Under the pieces are notes generated by a model. That model searched no databases and was not told the origin of the DNA. It saw only the letters and a list, made by a program, of their open reading frames with translations. Made by a program: the position numbers and the translations under genes. A stretch of 64,000 nt of DNA from Phoenix dactylifera (Eukaryota > Streptophyta > Magnoliopsida > Arecales > Arecaceae), in assembly GCF_009389715.1 (NCBI RefSeq), contig NC_052405.1:11238694-11302693 (forward strand). Reading direction: 5' to 3'. This document shows, one piece after another, positions 28,301-39,386 of this stretch (position 1 is the stretch's first letter; each line of letters opens with the position of its first letter).

Positions 28301-30981
28301 TTAGATAAACATTAATTTCTTTGGTCAAATGTCTTAGAGATCAATAAAGAGTTGGGTTTTCTATTATTAGGTGTGACCTACCATAATAACATCAGAAGTA
28401 GGCCTTAATCATCTCAAGGAATTGGTCAAGGATGTAGATATTTAAATAACTGCGCAAAATATCGTATTTCTTGTATTCTTGAGTTTCTTTGGGAGTTCGG
28501 ACGATCAAAACATATCTGAAACATCTTAACAAATAATATCTTTTTACATTCTCTCCACTAAAATATTGCAAGAACTCACATATACATAACTAGTTAAAAT
28601 TATATATTATATCTCCATGATAGTATCTCCTTTAATTTTCTTTTGCCAAGTCAGAGACTTGGATATGTGTCTAAGTCAGATTCTCACATCCATGTCTATG
28701 CTCTCTGACTGCCTCTTTGAGTGTTCTGCAGTGTTGATAAAAATTAAGGAATAGATGCTAAAGCCCTTCAAGTTATCTAATATACTTGATGATTACCTCT
28801 GAACTCAATGTGTGGAAGTATCCATTTAAGGCAAATTTTGAAGCAGAATATGCAGCTTGACCTGGTGCAGGACACTTTCCTGCAGCACTATTCATCTACA
28901 TGCAACAGTCACCTAGATATCAGAAAGAATGAAAACCAACACACAGAGACTACTTTAAACAATAAATTATGATTTTCAAATGATGAGATCAACGTTCGAC
29001 GCACCACAATAAAGTGACCATGCCCTCTTTTCAACATATATGGTGCTAGAAGCCGAGTGAGAGAAATTGTACCCAGAACATTTGTTTTGAAAGTAGTCTG
29101 CCAAATGAGAAAAATAATACAATGTTTTCTCTAAAGAAAAATCATATGTTCTAAGAAAAACAAGGAAATAATGTAGTACCAGTAGGGTTTCCTCGGTTAT
29201 TGCCAAAGCTGTTGTCGGCTGCAAGTGAATGTGATATTACGATAAGTTGATAACACTTATTAAGAGCCTCCAATGGTATTAGTCAAATCTGATAACAAAT
29301 ATTCTAGGAGAGCGCTGGTAGGACCAGGCAGCATGGATCAAAATAAGATAATAAGATTAAAATTTAAACAGTAGTTCTAGATAGGTGAAATCATTTGTGA
29401 GGAAAAAAAGTACATACAGGATGATCGTAGGCTGCATTATGGACCATAAAATCAACACCAGCAGCAGAGAAAAAGGATTCGGCCTTCTGAACAGCTTCTC
29501 TAAGAGACTCCTCCCCAGATGCCAAGTCCAGGGGCAGAATTTCTACTTGTTTTCCTGTGCTCAAAGCAGCCAAAAACAAATTAATGTCTAAATATTAAAA
29601 TGTAAAAAAACATTTTCTATGCACAATTCTACTCAAATATCACTGCTCTAAATTACAGTAAAAAGGTGTGCTCATATAGCTCTGGAGGCTGCTTACCAGC
29701 AAACCTAGCTTTGACTCGTTCCAGCTCAACTGCATTTCGCGCAGAAAGTATCAGCTTGGCTCCTAGACTTGCAAATTGTGTAGCAAGAACCTCGCCTGGA
29801 AATTCAATAAATATTTTTATAAATGTCATACTGCTAAAATCAATGATAAGTTTCCCATATCCCACCAAATGATTGCTTTATAAGGACTGACATACTAGCA
29901 GCTTTCATCATTCTTTCTCTTCTTCCGTACATGTGATCAAATCTAACCCACTCATCAGAGAAAAGAAAAGAGGAGGAAGAAATTGAAGACCTAATGTCTG
30001 AAAAGAAAGGAACAATACGGCCTGATATACATTGTTGTTCCTCCCTATTATCTTAAGCTTTTGGGGTAGAGTGGGATACATGAGTTGAAAGTCAAGAATT
30101 TAATTCCCCTATAAGTCTTTTTTTAAAAATTTAATTCACCTATTTATCACCTTAAATCTTTTCTTCTCTTGACTTGTTCCCAATTATTATCTTTGAGTCC
30201 TTATCAGTTTATGCAATCGCATGCACTGTCCAAAGGGGTGTTAAACCTTAACATATATTGTTGAGCCCTCCTTTTAATGTTTTTTGGATCTAGTGGTTAG
30301 CTAACAGAGAAGATCAAAAGAAAATCTGCTTATGTGCTATAATAATCCATGATCCATGTTTCAAGGTAACAACTATTATGTAAGCATTTGATTTAATGCT
30401 TACAAGCACAATAGCTTATCCTGACCGACATATGAATCTGATAGCTAGCAATTTTTTTAAATTATAAGTAAGTGATTTTAAATTGCAACAAGCACGAAAC
30501 AATTTATCATGTTAGCCTTGAAAAAAACCCCCAAAAACTCTTACCAATTCCCCGGCTTGCACCTGTAATCCATACAACCTGCTCAACACCAACAATTGAA
30601 CAAATATAATTAAAAATATATACAACTCAACTCAGTGGCCAGAACACAGAATTAAAAGAATTTATAGGACATAATAAAAAGAAACTTCTCAAATCATGCA
30701 TGTGCTCAGACAACCACACCGAATCTCACCTTGCCTTCAATTTTTTCATGCTTTGCAGGCCCTTTTGAAAGCAATGTGAAATCCCCTAAAAAGCCAAAAT
30801 AATCAAAGAAATGAAATCAAATTGGTATTGCACCAGAAAAATAACAACAACAGCAACAACAATTATAATAAGCTAAAAAAATGTCAAAAAAATTCTTCTT
30901 TATACCATCTGCATTTGCAAACTTCACAAGGAAGGCAAGGAGAGCAGCCAAGGCGAGGGAAACCAGGATGAGGATCAGCAT
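25340..30981 (-). CDS. Short-chain dehydrogenase/reductase, DHRS7-like, copy B
   Basis: Twelve coding exons on the minus strand: 30981-30906, 30785-30730, 30578-30545, 29795-29697, 29554-29418, 29218-29180, 29097-29005, 28895-28797, 28026-27928, 26741-26658, 26385-26320 and 25429-25340. They total 972 nt, 323 aa. Every junction matches copy A in position and phase; exon 5 is four codons shorter and exon 9 one codon shorter. The N-terminus is a hydrophobic anchor. TGASRGIG is at 49-56 and the triad is Ser181, Tyr194, Lys198, so the enzyme core looks competent. Differences from A fall at positions usually well kept: MNSAAG for LSSAAG, YSASKF for YSASKH, KPVPVERC for KRVSSERC, and a tail with ECNTSVMEMLFG for KGNTYSWKLFFG. 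The gene is open but may be under relaxed or altered selection. It lies head-to-tail with copy A. Confidence 0.88.
26250..26271. repeat. (TA)n microsatellite in SDR-B intron 11
   Basis: A run of TA dinucleotides between exons 11 and 12 of SDR copy B, about 50 bases from the exon 11 donor. Confidence 0.9.
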
Positions 30982-32830
30982 ATTTTACTTCCTTTAGATT
31001 GGAGTCTGGAGGCCTGTCAAGTGTGAAGCTCCTCCTCCTGTTCTTCTTCTTTCTCTTTGGAGTTTGAAAAGAATAGAGGAGTCTTTGGAGCAAGAATGGA
31101 AAGAGCATTGATATAGCATTCCCCCATGGGGGACGAGAGCCCTCCTTGTGGTGTTTCCACCTTCTTCCTTTGAAGTCCGAAATTGACTATGGCTGGTCAA
31201 AGCTCTCCAGGTCCTTGGATAGCCGTTATTGGCTTGGACGGTTTGCTGATTAATTAGCTGTGGAGGCGCCGCTGAAAATTGAAACGGATGCCAATGATCA
31301 GAATTCAGAGGCCACATGTCTAGTAATTTTAGTTCCACGTATTGGAGACGGCAATTGTGACCAAATTCACCTACTCCACAGGTTCACTACTAAGACCTGT
31401 TCAACCTGTTATCACATACTTGACTGACTTCACTTTTGTTTTTTCTGATGTAAAATTAGATCAAAGAGTCCTCTGAAGAAAAGGAAACAAAGAAGAGAAG
31501 GCACAAGAGTGGTGAATCCAGCTACCCAACACCATACAAGGGATTGCTAGGAAAGGGGATGGGCAGGGCATACAGGACCAAAGAGATCCCTCATTACCAT
31601 TCCACCAAGCTTACTGCAACTTTGACTAAATCCTCCTTCCAAATCCATTTGACCTATTTAGTAAATGAGTTGCATAGGTCGGCTGGGATTATCTATTTGA
31701 TAGGAAAGTCAGGTTCTGCGTTAGTTTCTTGACCCAATAAGTAGGTCAGATTTGGCGCATGCAGAACTTGATGGTTGGTTCTTGAGATGTTTGAAAGTTG
31801 AAAGTCTTGGTCCATTAAACACCAACCGTACTGTATGAAATCAAGTGACCGTCTTCTTCCATGCATGATTATTTGTCAAACAAGTCGACTTGATGGTTGG
31901 CTCTTGAGATGTTTGAAACTTCAAAGTCTTGGTCCATTAAACACCAACTTAATTGTATTAAATCAAGTAATCGCTCCTTCCATGCATGACCATTCAGTCA
32001 AACAAGTTGAAGATGCCTGTGTTTGCAGGTACCTAGCACAGTCAATATAACATCATGAATCATGCTTGTATTAAATATAAGCTCTGAATGATGATTTTAA
32101 GATACAAGGATTCCTAATACATTTGATAATACTTTCTTTCATTAAAAACCAATTATATGGATATATTTACAATAATCACAAAAAAGGTTTATATCAAAAA
32201 AATACAACGTGACTTTTCTGCTTGCAGTCATACAGATATTTTTCGTTTTCTTCTGTCAAGTAAAATCAGCTACAGATAGTAAAACAATATGACATTATAA
32301 ATGCAGAACAAATTTCCCATTCATCACCAGAATTCAGAAGGTGCACACAAGTAGCATTATGGAGTCAAATATTACACAAACCAAATAATATAGTTTTAGA
32401 CCATATGGAAAGGATGCCTGCTGCACAATTGCTGACCCTGAGAACATAACTTCATTTGCCCATATTTTTTGTTAAAGATTATAACAAAGACGACGCAAAA
32501 ATGGTCTTTGACACACCAACGAGATTCACTAACCTAGTTGTTTAGTGACATTTTCCTCGAGGAAAAACAATAGAGAGCTTGATGTTTCAGGTGCAAGCCA
32601 TACTTCAATTCAACTCTTAAATTCTGACTATCAGCAAAAAATACAATAAAAATGCCTGTATGAATTGCTATACAGACCCATTAAATTTACAGAATAGAAG
32701 GGGGCCACAATTTTCTTAATTGGAAAGAACCGATCACTCTCAATTTTGCAAAGAAAAGAAGCAAGTATCTATACTCTGATCTTCGTGCCAAGATACATCC
32801 ATTACATGACTCTTTCCGCTGTCAATATAT
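30982..32830. other. Spacer between SDR copy B and the TRAF-type zinc-finger gene
   Basis: Both flanking genes are on the minus strand. The left few hundred bases form the SDR-B leader and promoter, with a purine-rich stretch near 31060-31090 in the gene's orientation. The right end should be the 3' UTR of the zinc-finger gene. A 123-bp tandem duplication lies at 31767. No gene seen. Confidence 0.5.
31767..32010. repeat. 123-bp tandem duplication
   Basis: cttgatggttgg begins copies at 31767 and 31890. Both continue through cttgagatgtttgaaa, cttggtccattaaacacca and ccatgcatga. Copies differ by roughly one base in ten to fifteen. Confidence 0.85.
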
Positions 32831-35800
32831 CTAGGCAGGACTTGTGCTCTGCCTGACTTTGCTGAGTTGACTTTCAAGTTTCTTCATCTTTGCTTCCTCC
32901 CCCTTAATTGCAGACTGAGACTGCAACAAAAAAAAAACGTAAAGTTTAGCAGCATTCAATCTCTAGCATCAATCCCTAGAGACTGGTGCTGAAATGGGAA
33001 AAAAAGATTAATAAAGTTTCCAAGAATCTAATAGATGCTAGAAACTATATGTTGCAAATAAGAATAAACAGCTTTTCTTCTTCCTGACCTTACTGAGTTC
33101 ACTTTCAAGTTTCTTTATCTTTGCTTCTTGCTCCTTAAGTGCCAGGGTTAGAGATCGAACATCCAAAGTTTCCGAGAATTCACTCAGAGATTGGGACTGC
33201 CAGAACAAAATAGAATAAAAAATTTAGTACAATTTGGGATATTAAGCATCCAAGAATCAAATAGATGATAGAAATTATACCTTGCAAATAAGAACAAACT
33301 CCAACTTTGCTGCAGAAAGATTTAATAGGAACCATAACAAATACTATAGTGTTTCATCTTGACCAGTTTATTTGTGAGGATCCACAAAGGCATGCATTAG
33401 TCCCACACTAGGTGCGCATTGGAGAGATCTTGGGTGCTTAATCAAGGCCGTAATAAATTTTGGCTAGCCTATGTGGATAAAGTCATCGGTCGTTTCAAAT
33501 GGTATCAAAGCGACTCGACCCAAGGCTCGCGTGGCTAGGGGACTTGGCAATACAAGCATTTTTAGAGCTAACCATGAGCTAGTCAAGATGTCTGTAACTG
33601 GCCCTTTCCTTGACAAGATGCCAACCTTTAAAAGGGGAGAGCATGTGAGGATCCATACTGCATGCATTAAATCCCACATCAAGTATGTATTAGGGAGCTT
33701 GGGTACTTAACCAAGGCTAACGACTCCAAATAATAACTTATAGGTAGCCTTTTTGAGAGAGGTCCCGAGTTGCTACGTTATCTCAGATGCTTCATTTTTC
33801 TCATGCTTCAGTCTTTATTACCATATCTGAGATTCCATTGTTTTCATTCAGTTACACCTACATACAAAACCATAATCAACAAGCCTGATTTAAATTTTTC
33901 AGGCTTGACCTTCAAAACCACATTACCTTCATTCTTATGAAGGGCTAAATACTGTCTTGCAAACTTTATTGTATCTTCTCATACTTCTCATCCACATAAT
34001 GATGACCATCTCCAAACATTCTAAGCACAGACCATGAATACAAGAATGATAACAAAGGCATCCTTCCATTTCAAGTCATTAATTTTCATACAATTGATAA
34101 TTTATCTAAAAAATGTACAGAAGCCAAAAGCAAGGATGTTTTTGATGGCTAGCAAGCAACTGCAGTGGAGGCATTGGAGGAAAGAAGAGGAACAAAATGA
34201 GAGATGAGAGAGGTCAAGGGATCAAAGATTGGAGAGGGTAACAACAAGTATGACTACTTTTGGTTTAGGCAATCCGTCTAAAGGATGGTCTGCTGTCAAA
34301 TAATCTAATTATATTTAATGAGTGTCCATAATAATACATTAATTTGGGGCTTAGGCCAAGCCTAAGAAGGCCAAGGTCTATCAAGCCCAGCCCAAAATCA
34401 TATTAGCCCCCTTAAGGCCCAACCTGAGCCCAATATCCATTTTACCTTCACCTAGCCTTGGCTTGTAGCTAGCTCAGCTTGAGGGAGGCGTGCCAGCGCT
34501 CTCTCAAGCTTATTAGCAACCCTAGATAATAAGGGTTAGATGCTGAATAAAGAAATTGAAAAATAACAAAATAGTACGTAAGATTACCTTCCATTTAAAA
34601 CATGAAAATCTTTTAACAAAAAATATGATAAGATTACCTAGAAATCAACAATTTGCTTTAGGTCGAGTATATAGTATATCATCAGGTCACGTAATAATTT
34701 TAAACTAGAAGTCAGAAATAAGATATTGGTCATGCCGTTCTTGAGTGGATCATGACTGCACTTGCATGGAGCAGAAAAGAGACAATAAATATGATAAGCC
34801 TCAATTTTGATGAGCTTAAAACAGTAATGATAGAGACATTATCCACCACCGTGCATGTTCCATAATGTGATGCCAATTGAAATTTACAGCATAATCAGCA
34901 TGCTAATGGTTAACAGAAGAAGCAACGCAAGAAATTAATGCTGACCTTTTCCAGCAGTTGCACACGTTGTTTTACCTCCTCCACTGAAATCTCTTGCTTG
35001 TGAACCATTTGGAGAACATAAAGCAGGTGTGAATGAATGAACTCTGAACAGTGCTGTTCAAGAGTACACTGTGGGATAGCAGATTGACAGCCAACTTGAT
35101 AGAAAGGGCAGTTTACAAGCTTCATCGGGCATACAGTTACACAATGCCTATCCATCTCGCGTCTCACTATGTTCTCTGGGCAATTCTGCTCACATGGGAG
35201 GACCTTGAATGGGCAAACTGAGTCATGCTTCTCTGTATGAATAGCTGAAAATGTAGCTTTGCATCCCACATTTGTGCAATTTACAGGTCTGAAACAACAC
35301 TGGCTTCTATGCTCAGCAAGCTGTTGGGCAGTGTCAAATTTGATTGGACAGTGAAACATGTTTCTAAAATCTAGATTCCTGAGAAGAGTCTCTGCGATGG
35401 CTTTCCTTCTATCCATTAACCAGAATCCATTCTTATCCATCTCTTGGACAAAGTCATCGATTTTATCCTCTCGGCTTTCGCTCATCAACCAACCTGAAAC
35501 ACGGCTGAACATATTCCTTTTTGAATTTGTAAAATCATTAATGAAGTTAGATATGATTTCAGTCGGATCTTTAGAAGTTTCTTCCATTGGATCCAGATTA
35601 CCATCTCCTCGGACTGCAGACTCTGCAAGATATGTTTCACTTCTTTGTGTGAGATAATCCACCATCTCCTTTCTCATTTCAACAGCTACAGAAGCTGGAC
35701 CCTTAAAGAGGCCAGTGGTGTTATCCACGCAAGCTGTGGCCAATCCAGGAAGCAGGAGTTTTGCTATTTGGTGCACTAATTCGATATCAAATTGGTTGCA

Positions 35801-35857
35801 AGAAAGTAATGAGCCACCTTCCTTTACTGGCCCCGTATCTGATACTGGAAGATCCAT
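32831..35857 (-). CDS. TRAF-type zinc-finger protein
   Basis: Coding exons are 35857-34946 (304 codons), 33196-33089 (36 codons) and 32920-32831 (29 codons plus TAG), total 369 aa. An acceptor (tttgtag) at 35877 indicates a preceding untranslated exon ending at 36496. The N-terminal 165 residues include LLLPGLATACVDNTTGLF, which I associate with plant TRAF-type zinc-finger-related proteins such as Arabidopsis At1g09920 (from memory). Residues 170-270 carry the Cys/His array: C170, C194, C199, C215, CEQNC at 222-226, H238/C239, C243, C250, C257 and H269/C270. The tail is a short coiled coil, LKEQEAKIKKLESELSK followed by the related GEEAKMKKLESQLSK. I see no RING or MATH domain. The molecular role is unknown. 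The long intron contains a TRIM element. Confidence 0.85.
32850..33300 (-). repeat. 231-bp tandem duplication that doubled the last coding exon
   Basis: Exon landmark gagtt(g/c)actttcaagtttct occurs at 32864 and 33095, a spacing of 231. The following intron text also repeats: ccaagaatc(t/a)aatagatg near 33022 and 33252, and ttgcaaataagaa near 33053 and 33284. The duplication therefore covers an exon with its upstream intron and explains the paired SQS...KKLES modules of the zinc-finger protein. Confidence 0.85.
33373..33777 (+). mobile_element. TRIM retrotransposon in the TRAF-type gene intron
   Basis: Short LTRs of about 125 and 134 bp (33373-33497 and 33644-33777) both begin tgtgaggatcca. 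After the first comes tggtatcaaagc (33500-33511), a tRNA-Met-type primer site; before the second is the polypurine tract aaaaggggagag. The interior is under 150 bp and non-coding. Flanks ttatt and ttatc agree at four of five bases. The element is antisense to the host gene. The right LTR ends in CG rather than CA and is degenerate. Confidence 0.8.
34335..34524. mobile_element. Possible short hAT-like MITE in the TRAF-type gene intron
   Basis: The right end reads ttagcaaccctag, an inverted form of the tagggttgctaa-type start common in plant hAT MITEs. Flanks cataataa (34327-34334) and gataataa (34525-34532) match at 7 of 8. Interior is rich in ggccc and gcccaa motifs. The left terminus is not a clear inverted copy, so the call is weak. 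Confidence 0.3.
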
Positions 35858-36500
35858 GGCACCTTCTAATTAGAGCCTACAAATCAATGAACTTACATAT
35901 GGTAATAATGGTATGCAAAAAATAAACAGATACTATGGCACAATTAGTGAAACAATGATAATAACAAGAACCAAAACTCTCAGCTAAGCTGTAATAAAAA
36001 TTATTTCTAGGTTTAGGTTGAATTTTTAGTAGCTCCCTACAAGCTTGAAGGAATAAGAAAACTCAAATTCAAGGTTCATCACGTTAATAACTGATAAATT
36101 CTCTTGTTATATAAAAGCATCTGATTGATATCCTTTACCAAATCATATGTGAAAAATTGATGAAATTCTGAATAAAAAGGAGAATTCATGCTTGCGACGA
36201 ATCTTTCTCTCATTTTCTTTCTTCTCATTTCCTCTCACTGTTTATCTTCCTTGTCTGTTTATTGCTATTCTGATAATCTCACAACCACATCAACAATTTT
36301 GTCGATCAAGAATAGTATTTTTCCCTCTCTCTCATCTATTTCTCGATTTTTCCTGTGCATAAGTGGGAGTTTTCATGGAACCCAAAGTTCTATCATGTGA
36401 ATGTGAAGAAATTTTTTTTTTTTTTATTTCTGTTTCTAACATTGCAGCAACAAAATCTTATGAAAAAAACGAGTAATAATTCTCGCAATAGTTACCTCCT

Positions 36501-36575
36501 TTATGCCCAATAGCTACGCATGACTCGAGAACTCCAAGATCTACCTTCCTGATTCTTGCTTCCCGAGCTGGTCAT
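36501..36575 (-). promoter_or_regulatory. Upstream ORF in the 5' leader of the TRAF-type gene
   Basis: In the inferred untranslated first exon, ATG at 36575-36573 opens a 24-codon frame with a second in-frame ATG and stops at TAA 36503-36501. The exon's donor follows within five bases (36496/36495). If transcription starts upstream of 36575, as the leader layout suggests, this uORF precedes the main start after splicing and could lower its translation. Confidence 0.5.
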
Positions 36576-36660
36576 CGAAACCAAGATTGAGGAAAGGCAT
36601 CAAATCAGGTAAAAAGAAAAAAGAAAAGAGGAAAACAAGTAGAAGAAGGAAGAGATTGCG

Positions 36661-36669
36661 TTAGGGTTT
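36661..36669 (-). promoter_or_regulatory. Telo-box near the TRAF-type gene 5' end
   Basis: TTAGGGTTT on the + strand reads AAACCCTAA in the gene's orientation. It lies within about 90 bases of the uORF start and could mark the transcription start region. Single telo-boxes occur by chance. Confidence 0.4.
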
Positions 36670-36715
36670 AGAATTCCACACGTAGGTAAAGGAGAAGGAG
36701 ATCAAGCGTGGCCAG

Positions 36716-36720
<5 letters not shown>

Positions 36721-36749
<29 letters not shown>
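36721..36749. repeat. (AG)n microsatellite at the TRAF-type promoter
   Basis: About 14 AG units (CT in the gene's orientation) between the leader and the Gypsy insertion. CT/GA microsatellites are frequent in plant core promoters and 5' UTRs. Confidence 0.85.
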
Positions 36750-36752
<3 letters not shown>

Positions 36753-36893
36753 GCTGGAAAACCTAGAAATGAGAAAAAAAGAGGAAGAGGGAGGGCGGGT
36801 CATAAAACCGGTAACAGTTGATACGAGTACGATCTTATCAGAGAACTACTCCTCCAATCATCACGATGAAATACGAATCTTAAGGCGTGTCAC

Positions 36894-39285
36894 TGATAAG
36901 TGCTAAATAATGCATAAATTAATATCTTATTCATAGCACTTATCATTATTTTAATTCATATATTTTGTAAATTCAACTAAAAAATGTATTACCTTCACCA
37001 ATGCATTTTAATGAATTATCAAAGGTAATTCAAGTTTGATTTGATTATTTATTGATTAAGTTTAATGCATGCAGGTCAAGTCAAGCTCAATTAGGTAAAA
37101 TCTAAACGGACACTACATCATTTCACAATTTTATATTTTCAGAATCGACTCCAATAACTCTTTTCCAAAACCCAGTGCTTCCCATTAATTTTTGACTCTT
37201 CATACGTTCACCTAAATTTCTCCTCACTCATTCCAACTCTTTTTCCACGTGATCCTATTTTAATAAAATTCCTTCAATTATTTGTTTCTCATATCTCAAA
37301 GCATATCACCTAGTTGCACGAATCCCAAAGTCTCATCCCATCTCAGCCATTCATCTTGCTTCCCATATCATCCATCCATCAAATCTCCGATTTCCAGCTA
37401 AATGGACCTGTTCCCAGCGACCACTTGTGATCTCCCGCACCTCACAAATCCAACCAAACTCCCAGCTCACGAATCATTTCTTCCCTTCATCCATATCAAA
37501 AAGAATCCCAGGAACTCAACTTCCCAGCCGTTCCGCTTCCCCTGTTTCATCATTATCCCATCTCCCCTTCTGGATTAACTCCCAGCTTCATCCCATTCAA
37601 ATTCCTTCATCCACAAATCCCGATCTAGCCGAGATCCTCTCAACATCCTCATCTCCTCAGAGCTCGATTCCAGCCAACTTCATATCAACCTTCCTCTCAA
37701 ACGCCCGCGTCCGAGCATCTCAACAACCAATTCACCTTCATCCCCTGCTTCGGAATAAAGAAATCCCGAACCTCACGGACCAGCAAACACGGCGTCGAAG
37801 GATTTCCTGCCAGCCGTGAGCTTCATCATCATCCATCCCAAGTTCACATACTCACTCCTCCCAGCCGAGATCCTCTTGGTTCATGGATTGAATTCCATCT
37901 CTTAGCCGAGATCCTCCTAACGTCACAGAATCTTCTTCCGCATCCCCTGTACGTGAAGAAGCGTCGGATGAATCCCCTGCATCCCGGAACCAAGTTTTCT
38001 TAGCATCCAGCCGAATCCAAACTCCCAAGCTCATCAGCTCATCTTCACAACGTCTGGAAGCTAGCAGCCGTCCGAGATCCCTGCTCCACGTCCTCGCCAT
38101 CCGAGCTCCAAGGATCAAGCCGACTTCAGCCAACGAATTCCAGTTCCCAGCTCACCGACTTTCTCGTCCACGGATTCCTTCACGTCCACGAATCAAACCA
38201 AGTTTTCTCCCAACATCCGGATTAGATCTTCTCAAGTGTATCTCCCAGCATCTTCATCTCCAGCCATGCTTATCTCCCACGGATAGAATTTCTTCTCATC
38301 CTTATTCGACCCATCCTGCTGCCAGCCAGGATAGCATCCCGAACAAATCTCAGCCAAGTCCCAGCGTTCCGTATCAACTCCCCTGTTCAGCCTCCATCCT
38401 TATCCCATCGTCAAAGGATCAAAAGATATCGACTCTATCCCGCAGCCGTTGATCCATCTTTATCTCAACTTGGAACAGGGGAGAGAGAAGGAGGTATGCA
38501 GTCTATAAAAGGCTCTTCATGGAAACCAGAGGGGGATGCTTGGAAAAAAAGGATCAGCAAGCTTCTCCCTATAGCCGAGTTTTCAAGGAAGTCAGAAAGA
38601 GGGAGAAGACGGAGCGAAGAAGGAGGTAGCTATGATGGGAGTCGGAGTCCTCTGCGCTACTGCTATCGTCCACAACTATATGGAAAGCTGATCTCCTCTC
38701 CAGGGCTGGATGTAGCCCTAACATAGGGACATGGGTTTTATATTTTATTCTATATTCTTGGGGTTGTATGAACTTATTGTTTTCAATGGATATCTTCTTT
38801 TGAATCATATTTAATTTCTGTGATTTTAAGTATGATGTTCGTACAACTGTTCTTCATGATCACTAAGTAAATATAAGATAGTCCATGCTTAGGGAAGATG
38901 CGATGTGCTGCCACCTTAGATTAGGGTAGACATTTCATGCCAACTGAAGATGGATTATGCCCAAATTACTTTTGTGAATTTTTATTTAAATGTTTATTAG
39001 GCTTGTAGCCAATTTGCATGTTAATCCAAGAACGAAATAAAATATAAATAACCCTTGTTCCGATGTTAGTGGTGAATTCCTTGCCCTAGGTTCCCTTAAA
39101 CTAATATCCTTTTAATTGCATTTTCTTTTATTGAATTGCTTAGTTTAATAGTCTTCACAAATTCATCCTTTTAAATATTTTTATTTTTAAGAAAAACAAC
39201 TATACCCCAATCCCTGTGGATCGATACCCGTAATCACTATCCTACTAGATACGTGCTATTGCGTGGTCTTTAAAGTTGACTATCA
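36894..39285 (+). repeat. 5' LTR of the Gypsy element
   Basis: Long 2392-bp LTR. Its central 900 bp are C-rich and full of tcccagc, catcc and gccgagatcc motifs, which yield spurious open frames on both strands. The U3/R part ends near a TATA box at 38504. Confidence 0.95.
38504..38510 (+). promoter_or_regulatory. TATA box in the 5' LTR
   Basis: TATAAAA in the context gtctataaaaggctc, 1610 bases into the LTR and about 780 before its end. It is the best core-promoter candidate for the element's transcript. Confidence 0.6.
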
Positions 39286-39290
39286 ATTTT

Positions 39291-39308
39291 TGGCGCCGTT
39301 GCCGGGGA
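39291..39308 (+). other. Primer-binding site complementary to tRNA-Asp
   Basis: tggcgccgttgccgggga begins five bases after the 5' LTR end. It is complementary to the 3' end of plant tRNA-Asp, the primer typical of Athila/Tat-type Gypsy elements. Confidence 0.9.
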
Positions 39309-39361
39309 TTGCTAGCATAGTTGTTTTCTTTTCATAAAATATTAAAAAAAAACTTTCAAAA

Positions 39362-39386
39362 AATAATAATAATAATAATAATAATA
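39362..39386. repeat. (AAT)n microsatellite
   Basis: About eight AAT units in the Gypsy leader, 50 bases after the primer-binding site. Confidence 0.85.

Noticed and set aside
30994-31338. 114-codon minus-strand frame upstream of SDR copy B
   Set aside because: It overlaps the presumed leader and promoter of SDR copy B and has no recognisable sequence. The SDR start at 30981 matches copy A exactly in exon length.
37427-38133. 130-codon + frame and 93-codon minus frame in the 5' LTR, repeated in the 3' LTR
   Set aside because: They are identical in both LTRs only because the LTRs are young. Composition follows the C-rich repeat motifs and no protein family is recognisable.
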